A stretch of 64,000 nt of DNA from Hyphomicrobiales bacterium (GTDB lineage: Bacteria > Pseudomonadota > Alphaproteobacteria > Rhizobiales > Rhizobiaceae): positions 22,817 through 86,816 of the forward strand of contig UCJD01000046.1 in assembly GCA_900472605.1 (NCBI GenBank), in the 5' to 3' direction. Every line of letters begins with the position of its first letter. The stretch's first letter is position 1. The notes under the pieces were generated by a model. The model did not search any database. It worked only from the letters and a program-made list of their open reading frames with translations, and was not told the origin of the DNA. Position numbers and translations under genes: made by a program. Of the stretch, positions 32,671 through 40,067 are shown piece after piece.

Positions 32671-33351
32671 ATGACGTATACTTTCGATTTCAATTCCGTT
32701 CTCTCGCGCGGGGACGAATTGTTGTTTGGCGCCTGGCTGACCCTGGTGTTAACGCTTATCTCGTTGGTTATCGGCGTTGTGATCGCAGCGCTCGGCGCCT
32801 ATCAGCTGACCAATGGCAGCCGGTGGACCCGGCGGATGTGGTCTGCGTATATCGAAGTCGTACGCAATACGCCGCTTCTGGCACAGCTCTTCCTGATCTT
32901 CTTCGGTCTTCCCGCCTTGGGCATCAAGCTGAATGCGAACGTAGCGGCCGTGGTTGCGCTGTCGTTCAATTTCGCAGCCTATGCGGCCGAGATCATCCGC
33001 TCGGGCGTGGATGGAATTTCGCCCGGACAAGCCGAAGCTGGCAAAGCGCTCGGCTTGAAAAAAGGTCAGATCTTCTTCCGGATCATCCTGAAGCCGGCGC
33101 TTGCCACTATTTACCCCGCACTTGCCGCGCAATGCGTTCTTGTCCTGCTCGGAAGCGCGATCATCTCGACGATTTCGGCGAACGACCTCAGTTCCAGCGC
33201 AGCGGTCATTCAATCCGCAACCTTCCGACCGTTCGAAGTCTATTTCGTGGTCACGGCTATTTATCTGGTGATGGCACTCGCCCTGCAAACCGCGCTTGAT
33301 CTCCTCGGCCGTGTTGCGTTTCCCTTCAACACGTCCCGCGAGGCACGTTGA
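32671..33351 (+). CDS. Polar amino-acid-type ABC permease (HisM/GlnP-like), first
   Basis: 226 residues and about five membrane helices. The conserved inner-membrane loop reads G-I-S-P-G-Q-A-E-A-G-K-A-L-G-L, and the N-terminal half has R-N-T-P-L-L-A-Q-L-F, the pattern of HAAT-family permeases. GGGAGGAG gives a strong start. One base separates it from the second permease, and the two should form a heterodimer. Confidence 0.93.
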   Translation: MTYTFDFNSVLSRGDELLFGAWLTLVLTLISLVIGVVIAALGAYQLTNGSRWTRRMWSAYIEVVRNTPLLAQLFLIFFGLPALGIKLNANVAAVVALSFNFAAYAAEIIRSGVDGISPGQAEAGKALGLKKGQIFFRIILKPALATIYPALAAQCVLVLLGSAIISTISANDLSSSAAVIQSATFRPFEVYFVVTAIYLVMALALQTALDLLGRVAFPFNTSREAR

Positions 33352-33352
33352 C

Positions 33353-34051
33353 ATGCACCAGTTCGGTTACAATCACGTCATCTATCTCGTCGAAGCCGCC
33401 CGCTGGACCGTGGCGTTGTCGCTGATCGCATTTGCCGGTGGCAGCATTCTCGGCTTTTTTCTCGCTCTGGCCCGCGTCCAGCCCGGCAGCGGGCTGGTTC
33501 GCAAGCTCGCGCTGGTCCTAATGCGTCTGTTCCAAGCCACGCCCCTGCTGATGCAACTTTTCATGTTCTATTTCGGCTTGAGCATCATGGGATTGGAACT
33601 GAGTGCCTGGGCCTCAGCCAGCATTGCGCTGATCGTCTATACGGGCACGTTCCTTGGCGAAATTTGGCAAGGCTGTATCAGTGCGGTGCCCAAGGGCCAG
33701 AGCGATGCGGGCAAGGCCTTGGCGCTTACCTATTCGCAGCGCATGAGCCGGATCATCTTGCCGCAAGCGGTGCGGATCGCACTTGCCCCGACCGTCGGCT
33801 TTCTCGTGCAGGTCATCAAGAGTACGTCGCTTGCTTCCATCGTCGGCTTTGCTGAACTCATCCGCGCCAGCCAGATGGTCAACAACGTGACCCTGCGACC
33901 GCTGCTCGTCTATTCGATCGTCATGGTGATCTACTTCGTTCTTTGCTGGCCGCTTTCCTTGTGGAGCCGCCATCTCGAAAACCGCCTTGCCGCCAAGGGC
34001 CGCACCGGCGCAGCAAGTGTCGACCCCAAGCTGCAAGCTGTTGCAGCTTAA
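33353..34051 (+). CDS. Polar amino-acid-type ABC permease, second
   Basis: 232 residues, with Q-A-T-P-L-L-M-Q-L-F and the loop A-V-P-K-G-Q-S-D-A-G-K-A-L-A-L. The ATG at 33353 is one base after the previous stop; the longer frame starting at 33296 overlaps it and is less likely. It completes the channel for the same ligand. Confidence 0.92.
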   Translation: MHQFGYNHVIYLVEAARWTVALSLIAFAGGSILGFFLALARVQPGSGLVRKLALVLMRLFQATPLLMQLFMFYFGLSIMGLELSAWASASIALIVYTGTFLGEIWQGCISAVPKGQSDAGKALALTYSQRMSRIILPQAVRIALAPTVGFLVQVIKSTSLASIVGFAELIRASQMVNNVTLRPLLVYSIVMVIYFVLCWPLSLWSRHLENRLAAKGRTGAASVDPKLQAVAA

Positions 34052-34072
34052 ATTCAACCAGGGAGGAATGTC

Positions 34073-34867
34073 ATGAGTATCACGAAATTAATCAAACTCA
34101 CCGCCGCGGGGCTGATTGCCTCATTCGCTCTCTTCGGCGCTGCCCACGCGCAGTCGATCGATGATGTCGTCAAGCGCGGAAAGCTGTTGGTGGCGATCGA
34201 TACGACGTACGCACCGTTCGGCACGATCAATGAAAACATGGAGCCGGATGGGTTCGAAGTCCAGCTCGCCAAAGAGATGGCAGCCGCACTCGGCGTGCAG
34301 GCCGAGATCGTTCCGGTCAATACCGCCAACCGCATCCCGGTTCTTCTAACCAACAAGGCGGACATCACCCTCTCGACGCTGGCAATCACCCCGCAGCGTG
34401 CCGCTCAGGTGATGTTCTCGATTCCTTATTCCGGCGTGAAGTTCCAGATCATCTCAGAGAAGTCGCGCACGATCAAAGGCCCCGATGATCTTGCCAGCCT
34501 GAAAATTGGCGTGATCCGCGGCGGCGCCGCAGAGGGACCCTTGAACGCCGTTGCGCCAAAGGGCACCACTGTCGTGCAGTTCGACGATGTTGCCGGCTGC
34601 GTCCAGGGTCTACTGTCGGGGCAGGTGGATGCGATTGCCGAGGGCTGGCTGCTACCGGCCAAGATGAACCAGACGGCCGGTTCGGACAAATACGAAGCCA
34701 AGTTCGATCTCGGTGAATCCCATTACGGTATGGCTGTTCGCCGTGGCTCGTTCGACCTGCTGCAATGGATCAATACCTTCATCTACACCTACAAGACCAA
34801 CGGCAAGCTGGCCGCGCTTCACCAGAAATACATCCAGCTGCCGCTGCCCAACCTGCCCTCGTTCTAA
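34073..34867 (+). CDS. Periplasmic binding protein, amino-acid type
   Basis: 264 residues with a signal peptide ending A-H-A-Q-S. The family-3 solute-binding start I-D-D-V-V-K-R-G-K-L-L-V-A-I-D-T-T-Y-A-P-F-G is complete, as are F-E-V-Q-L-A-K-E-M-A and A-D-I-T-L-S-T-L-A-I-T-P-x-R. Position in a sugar-acid operon suggests that the ligand may be an acidic sugar or a related acid rather than an amino acid, but the family usually binds polar amino acids. Confidence 0.92.
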   Translation: MSITKLIKLTAAGLIASFALFGAAHAQSIDDVVKRGKLLVAIDTTYAPFGTINENMEPDGFEVQLAKEMAAALGVQAEIVPVNTANRIPVLLTNKADITLSTLAITPQRAAQVMFSIPYSGVKFQIISEKSRTIKGPDDLASLKIGVIRGGAAEGPLNAVAPKGTTVVQFDDVAGCVQGLLSGQVDAIAEGWLLPAKMNQTAGSDKYEAKFDLGESHYGMAVRRGSFDLLQWINTFIYTYKTNGKLAALHQKYIQLPLPNLPSF

Positions 34868-34894
34868 GACCGCCGATACAAGCCCAGGAGGAAA

Positions 34895-35671
34895 ATGATG
34901 AGCACCAACGCCGCGGCAAAACGCACCGACGAACGCGAACTGGCCGTCTCAATCAGAGACGTCAACAAATGGTATGGTGCTCATCATGCCTTGAGAAATG
35001 TCTCGTTGGATGTGAAACCTGGCAGCCGCGTCGTCGTCTGCGGCCCATCTGGTTCCGGCAAGTCGACCCTCATTCGCTGCGTCAACGGTCTTGAGGAGTT
35101 TCAGAAAGGGAGCATCGTCGTTGACGGTGTTCCGCTCAGCCCGGACATGAAGGGTGTGGAAAAAATCCGCGAGAACGCGGGCATGGTGTTCCAGCAGTTC
35201 AATCTCTTCCCGCATCTGACCGTGCTGCAAAACTGTACGCTGGCGCCGATGCTGGTCAAAAAGATATCCAAGACGCAGGCGCAACAGACCGCCATGCGAT
35301 TTTTGGAGAAAGTTCGGATTCCCGAACAGGCTAGCAAGTTCCCGAACCAGCTTTCCGGTGGTCAACAGCAACGCGTGGCGATAGCCCGCGCACTCTGCAT
35401 GATGCCGAAGATCATGCTCTTTGACGAGCCGACCTCGGCGCTTGATCCGGAAATGGTCAATGAAGTTCTGGACACGATGATCGAGCTCGCCCGCGAGGGT
35501 ATGACCATGGTCTGTGTGACCCATGAAATGGGATTTGCCCGCAAAGTGGCAGACAATATCGTGTTTATGGATGCCGGTGCCGTCGCGTTTTCCGGCACGC
35601 CGGATCAATTCTTCGAAAACAACGACAATCCGCGCGTTCGTGATTTCATCGGTAAGATCAATCACGCTTAA
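34895..35671 (+). CDS. ABC transporter ATPase, amino-acid type
   Basis: 258 residues with Walker A G-P-S-G-S-G-K-S-T, Q-loop Q-Q-F-N-L-F-P, signature L-S-G-G-Q-Q-Q-R, Walker B I-M-L-F-D-E-P-T-S-A-L-D and the late switch His in V-T-H-E-M. It closes the operon, which is therefore complete with two permeases, binding protein and motor. A second ATG at 34898 is in frame. Confidence 0.95.
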   Translation: MMSTNAAAKRTDERELAVSIRDVNKWYGAHHALRNVSLDVKPGSRVVVCGPSGSGKSTLIRCVNGLEEFQKGSIVVDGVPLSPDMKGVEKIRENAGMVFQQFNLFPHLTVLQNCTLAPMLVKKISKTQAQQTAMRFLEKVRIPEQASKFPNQLSGGQQQRVAIARALCMMPKIMLFDEPTSALDPEMVNEVLDTMIELAREGMTMVCVTHEMGFARKVADNIVFMDAGAVAFSGTPDQFFENNDNPRVRDFIGKINHA

Positions 35672-35837
35672 ACGTCGGAGTCTGTACGCAGTGGATCATG
35701 TGGGATACACGCGCTCCCGTGGATTGATCGAGTAACAAACGACCAGTGAGATTTTCATTGCGCGGCCGGCTTGGGCATTAAGACTGAAGCCTTAAAATCG
35801 CTATTTTTGTGTCGATACACGTGGTGCCCGCGAAATA

Positions 35838-35897
35838 AAGTTCCATAATAGAACTTATCTGATATGTTATATCATTACATCTAGACGAGGCCTCGTC
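35838..35897. promoter_or_regulatory. Inverted repeats in the long gap before the TolC-like gene
   Basis: The gap 35672-36231 (560 bases, no gene seen) holds AAGTTC-7-GAACTT (35838-35856) and a perfect GACGAGGCCTCGTC palindrome (35884-35897). Either could be a regulator site of the secretion locus that starts at 36232. Confidence 0.35.
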
Positions 35898-36164
35898 ACG
35901 CTACGGCCGACCTCGATTGCTATCAGCCACTGTCCTTCGCTACGAGTTTATCCAAAGCATCTTCATCGCGTTGAAATGTGGCAATTGTTACGGCGATCAA
36001 CTTTAAAGAATACATTCCTGTGCGGCAAAAAAGGCACACCCTAGCTTGCTTTTTGGCGTCATCGCACAACTGACTGGCGAATCTTTCGATGTGTCGCTAA
36101 GCTGTCAAGTAGAAAGGGAAGTTGTCGTGACCATTATTGTTGCGCATTCCCGATGCTGAAATCG

Positions 36165-36188
36165 ACCGCCACCATCGGATGTGGCGGT
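36165..36188 (+). promoter_or_regulatory. Hairpin in the leader of the secretion locus
   Basis: ACCGCCAC and GTGGCGGT form a perfect 8-bp stem around an 8-base loop, 44 bases before ATG 36232. It could stabilise or tune the leader RNA. No T-tract follows, so it is not an intrinsic terminator. Confidence 0.35.
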
Positions 36189-36231
36189 TGGAGCCTATCA
36201 AACTGATGTCCTTCAAACTGGCAGGTCTTGA

Positions 36232-37872
36232 ATGCGTCTAAGGTTTCCGCTCTTGCTTTCAACGTCACTTATCCTTTCCGGCTGTACCGTTACGCCCGAA
36301 TCGCTTTCCAAAGACGATCTCCGCAAGATAGCCGACAGCAACATATCACGCGTCACCGCCGCCCAGGCGCCGGTCACAGGATCGATAGACATCTATGAGG
36401 CGACTGCACGGGCTTTGAAGCACAATCTCGACCAGCGTGTTGAGCTCATGCAGGAAGCGGTGAATATTCAGGAGTTGAATCTAGCTAGCTATCAGGGGCT
36501 TCCCAACCTTGTCCTTAATTCCGGCTATAATGGTCGAGACAATTTGCTCGCCAGTTCAAGCGTTTCCGTCCTCACCGGACAGCAATCTCTCGAACCATCG
36601 ACAAGTTCCGACAAGCAAATTCTGGAATCCGACGTCACGCTTAGCTGGAATGTTCTCGATTTCGGCCTGTCCTACGTCCGTGCACGGCAGGCAGCCGACA
36701 AGGTGCTGGTACAGCGGGAAGCGCGCCGCAAGGCGCTCAACCGCATCGTCGAGGATGTCCGAACGGCTTACTGGCGCGCACTGGCAAGCGAACGTCTGCT
36801 TGCGCGCCTGAATTCGCTAGAGGGCAAGGCGCAAAAGGCGATCTCCGACTCCCGTTCGCTCGCAGACGAGAGACAGACTTCACCTGTAGTGGCCCTGACG
36901 TACGAGCGGGAGCTGCTAGAAATTCGACGCCAAGCCAAGCAGATCGCGGGGGAGCTTCGGACCGCTCGTAGCCAGCTCGCCGCCCTCATGAACCTCTCGC
37001 CGGACGCGAAATTCCGTCTATCAGGAGATCGGGTGGCGACGGGCAAACCCCCAACGGACGTGGACCCACGCAAGCTGATGCGCGTGGCAATTATGAACCG
37101 TCCTGAGGTGCGCGATGTCGCCTATCGGATCCGCAGCAACGAAAAGGAACTCGATGCGGCCTTGATCGAGACGCTTCCGGGAATAAACGTCTTCGTCGGC
37201 CCGAACGTCAGCACAGATTCGTTCCTGTACAACGAAAACTGGCTTGGGTGGGGCGCGCGGGCCAGCTGGAATTTGCTGAAAGTGTTCCAGTACCCGCAGA
37301 AGAAGAGGCTGGTGGAATCACAGTCGGAACTCCTCGATGAGCGCTCTCTTGCCCTAACCATGGCGATCATGACACAGGTCCATGTGAGCCGCGTGCGTTA
37401 CGTGCAGGCTCGCGAGGAACTCGCCATCGCCGGACAGTTGAAGAATGTCCAGCACAGGTTGCTGGACCAGATTGCGGCTTCGACAACGACCGAGCAGACC
37501 AGCGAGCAGACACTAATTCGCGAGGAGATGAACACGATCGTTTCGGACGTCCGCTACGATCTTGCCTACGCCAACCTACAGAACGCTTACGCAAATATCT
37601 ACGCGTCGATCGGTCTTGACGCCTATCCACCTGTCGATATCGACCGAGCGAGCGTGGCGCAAATCAAGGATGTCTTGCGGCAGACATGGGTGGCAAGGGG
37701 CGATTTGAAGACAGTTCTCGCGTCTGCTGACGACGTCATCTCGCAGCAGCGTGCGGAGGCCAAGTCTCCCGCCCAAACGGACGGCTCGTTGCTGGCTCGA
37801 TCCAACGCCGGAAGCGAGGCGAAGGGCAGGGCGCCGACGGCTAGCATTGCGTCGTACTCGGCCGCGGATTGA
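36232..37872 (+). CDS. TolC-family outer-membrane channel lipoprotein
   Basis: 546 residues. The signal ends in a lipobox, L-S-G-C, with the lipidated Cys at residue 18. The rest has the TolC/OEP layout in two repeats: A-I-x-R-A-L-K-H-N-L-D-Q-R-V-E-L and A-N-A-Y-A-N-I-Y-A-S-I-G-L-D-A-Y near the ends, and long coiled-coil stretches between. It should form a trimeric exit duct through the outer membrane and periplasm. It leads a gene set of adaptors and an M50 peptidase and overlaps or abuts each next gene, so it is the outer part of the export apparatus for the giant protein at 42310. Confidence 0.9.
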   Translation: MRLRFPLLLSTSLILSGCTVTPESLSKDDLRKIADSNISRVTAAQAPVTGSIDIYEATARALKHNLDQRVELMQEAVNIQELNLASYQGLPNLVLNSGYNGRDNLLASSSVSVLTGQQSLEPSTSSDKQILESDVTLSWNVLDFGLSYVRARQAADKVLVQREARRKALNRIVEDVRTAYWRALASERLLARLNSLEGKAQKAISDSRSLADERQTSPVVALTYERELLEIRRQAKQIAGELRTARSQLAALMNLSPDAKFRLSGDRVATGKPPTDVDPRKLMRVAIMNRPEVRDVAYRIRSNEKELDAALIETLPGINVFVGPNVSTDSFLYNENWLGWGARASWNLLKVFQYPQKKRLVESQSELLDERSLALTMAIMTQVHVSRVRYVQAREELAIAGQLKNVQHRLLDQIAASTTTEQTSEQTLIREEMNTIVSDVRYDLAYANLQNAYANIYASIGLDAYPPVDIDRASVAQIKDVLRQTWVARGDLKTVLASADDVISQQRAEAKSPAQTDGSLLARSNAGSEAKGRAPTASIASYSAAD

Positions 37873-37876
37873 CGTC

Positions 37877-38626
37877 ATGGCCAGCGCGGGGCACCTCGTT
37901 AGTTTGACGGGCGTCGCGATGCTGCTTGCGATCGGGACCAGCTCCGCCCAGGATACGTCAGAGCCGGTGCGGGGATTGGTGCGCGCCATCGACGAGGCAC
38001 TCATCTCAACGGAACTGAATGCACGTATCCTGCAGATCACCCGACGGGAAGGCGAGAGCTTTGCGAAAGGAGACGTGCTGCTCCGTTTCGATTGCGGCAA
38101 GTACGAGAGTGAACTTGACGCGGCTCGTGCCGAGGAGAAGTTCAATCTCCTCGCCCTGGACAACAGCATCGCGCTCGACAAACGCAAGGCGATCGGGAGG
38201 CTGGACGTTCAGCAGAATCGTGCAAGATATGAAAAGGCGAAGGCTGAGGCGGCAACGCTCGCCGTACAAGTAGCCGAGTGTACGATTGCAGCCCCTTTCG
38301 ACGGTCGTATTGCCGAGATGCGCGCCAAGACGTACGAAATGTCAAAGCCGGGCGAACCCCTGATGCGTCTGGTCAATACCAACCGCCTCGAGATAGAATT
38401 GATCGTTCCCTCGGTGTGGCTCAGGTGGCTCGAACCTCGCCTCAAATTCCGCGTCGTTGTCGATGAGACTGAAACGGTGCATGATGCGACAGTCGAGCGT
38501 GTTGCCGCGACGGTCGATTCCGTCAGTCAGACGGTCAAAATAATCGGGATCTTCGCCGACAATTCGGCAGACATCCTGCCTGGCATGAGCTTGAGTGCGG
38601 AGATAAAACAACCACCCTCGAGGTAG
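37877..38626 (+). CDS. Periplasmic HlyD-like adaptor protein
   Basis: The ATG at 37877 starts four bases after the previous stop and begins a signal segment ending S-S-A-Q. The 249-residue protein shows a lipoyl-like half (L-I-S-T-E-L-N-A-R-I-L-Q-I-T-R-R-E-G-E-S-F), a coiled-coil pair (residues about 70-125), the second lipoyl half (C-T-I-A-A-P-F-D-G-R-I) and a beta-barrel. It is short compared with the usual 350-450. It likely bridges the inner-membrane parts to the TolC channel. Confidence 0.85.
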   Translation: MASAGHLVSLTGVAMLLAIGTSSAQDTSEPVRGLVRAIDEALISTELNARILQITRREGESFAKGDVLLRFDCGKYESELDAARAEEKFNLLALDNSIALDKRKAIGRLDVQQNRARYEKAKAEAATLAVQVAECTIAAPFDGRIAEMRAKTYEMSKPGEPLMRLVNTNRLEIELIVPSVWLRWLEPRLKFRVVVDETETVHDATVERVAATVDSVSQTVKIIGIFADNSADILPGMSLSAEIKQPPSR

Positions 38627-38627
38627 C

Positions 38628-40067
38628 GTGTTGAGTATCGAGGCGAGTCCCAAGACGGTCATTAAGATCGGTAGTGCTGCTGCTGGTGCTCCGAATCAGA
38701 CGCCATTGCCCGAGATCTCTGGCAATGCGGAACCCTCCCAGGAGGAAGCAGTCAGCGCGCTTCGGCATCTGTTGTCGATTGAAACCGACATACGGACATG
38801 CAGAAGCGTCGACGAACTGAGCGTCCTGCTCGTCAACGCGATCCAAAAGATCATGGGCGCGCGCTCGGCGTACTTCCTCGCTCTGCGTTCGAGGCGGCCA
38901 CGCGTTATGAAGGTATCAGGCACCACGGAGCTTGATCACAATGCGCCGACTGTTCGATGGCTCGAAAAAGAGCTTCGAAGGTCCCCACCGTCTGCCGGAT
39001 GGGACAATCCGGCTCCCGTGAGCATAAAGGTTGGAGCCGAGGCGCTCGTGGAAGAAGCACGCGTCTTTCCATTTCCGGAAGGCTATTGGCTCCCATTGAA
39101 GCACCTTGACGGCAGACCTGAGTTCGGCGTTTTGGTGGTCGGGGAGCATGCATTTTCCGAGGGCGCCGTAACGATCGCGGCGCGCATCGCGGCGACTGCG
39201 GCACATGCCGCCACCGTTCTCACGCTCAAGACACCGCGTCGAACTATGGGCCAACTATCCAGATGGCTGCTTTACGGGCTGTGTCTCGCTGCCGCTGCTT
39301 CGATGTTCTACCCCGTGCCGATGACGGCTCTTGCGCCAATGGAAGTCGTTCCGAAAAATCCCTTCGTCGTCGCGGCGCCGATAGACGGCGTCGTCGAGAC
39401 CGTTGTCGCTGCGCCAAATTCGGCCGTCAAAGAGGGTGATCTCATCGTCCAGTACGTCGACACAGTTCCACGCAACCAATTGCAGATCGCCGAGCAGGAA
39501 GTGAGCGTGGCGGCCGCAAAGCTACGGCAATTGCAGCAAAGTTCCTTTGTCGATGAGACAGCAAAGCGGGAGCTGGCACAGTCCAGATCTGAATTGAGCT
39601 TGAAGGTTGCCGAACGGGATTTTGCCAAGGACACCTTTGAAAAATCGCAGATACGCGCGCCGAGAAAAGGGATTGCGGTCTACGCGGACCGAAAAGAATG
39701 GGTAGGCAAACCCGTCGTGACAGGCGAGCGTATTCTCGAGATTGCGGACGAGAACAGTGTCGAGCTGCGCGCCAATCTACCGGTCGCCGAAGTCCTGAAC
39801 TTGAAGGCAGGAGGTCGTATACGCGCCTTCCTCAATGGCGATCCCCTCAACCCGCTTGATGCGACGGTGACCTCGACGAGCCATCAGGCCCGCCTGGTAG
39901 AGGGGCAGGGACTGGTCTACCTAGTCAATGGAGAGTTCGCCACAGACGGCATCCCGCCGCGTCCAGGGGTCAGGGGAACGGCACAGCTCTTCAGCGAAAA
40001 GGCGCCGCTTGGCTATTATCTGTTCCGGCGACCGCTGACATGGCTGCGCCAGAAGGTCGGTTTATGA
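38628..40067 (+). CDS. GAF-like domain fused to HlyD-like adaptor
   Basis: 479 residues from a GTG one base after the previous stop. Residues about 45-200 look like a GAF domain (I-E-T-D-I-R-T-C-R-S-V-D-E-L and V-L-V-V-G-E-H-A-F-S). One membrane helix follows (about 210-228), then a HlyD-type periplasmic part: V-A-A-P-I-D-G-V-V-E-T-V-V-A-A-P-N-S-A-V-K-E-G-D, coiled coil, and R-A-P-R-K-G-I-A-V-Y. A cytosolic sensory domain linked through the membrane to a periplasmic adaptor is unusual. It ends in a four-base ATGA overlap with the M50 gene, so the two are coupled. It may sense the cargo or a small ligand before export. Confidence 0.82.
   Translation: MLSIEASPKTVIKIGSAAAGAPNQTPLPEISGNAEPSQEEAVSALRHLLSIETDIRTCRSVDELSVLLVNAIQKIMGARSAYFLALRSRRPRVMKVSGTTELDHNAPTVRWLEKELRRSPPSAGWDNPAPVSIKVGAEALVEEARVFPFPEGYWLPLKHLDGRPEFGVLVVGEHAFSEGAVTIAARIAATAAHAATVLTLKTPRRTMGQLSRWLLYGLCLAAAASMFYPVPMTALAPMEVVPKNPFVVAAPIDGVVETVVAAPNSAVKEGDLIVQYVDTVPRNQLQIAEQEVSVAAAKLRQLQQSSFVDETAKRELAQSRSELSLKVAERDFAKDTFEKSQIRAPRKGIAVYADRKEWVGKPVVTGERILEIADENSVELRANLPVAEVLNLKAGGRIRAFLNGDPLNPLDATVTSTSHQARLVEGQGLVYLVNGEFATDGIPPRPGVRGTAQLFSEKAPLGYYLFRRPLTWLRQKVGL

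Noticed and set aside
35672..36231. Possible small RNA in the long gap before the secretion locus
   Set aside because: Inverted repeats exist, but no promoter-hairpin-T-tract combination could be traced.
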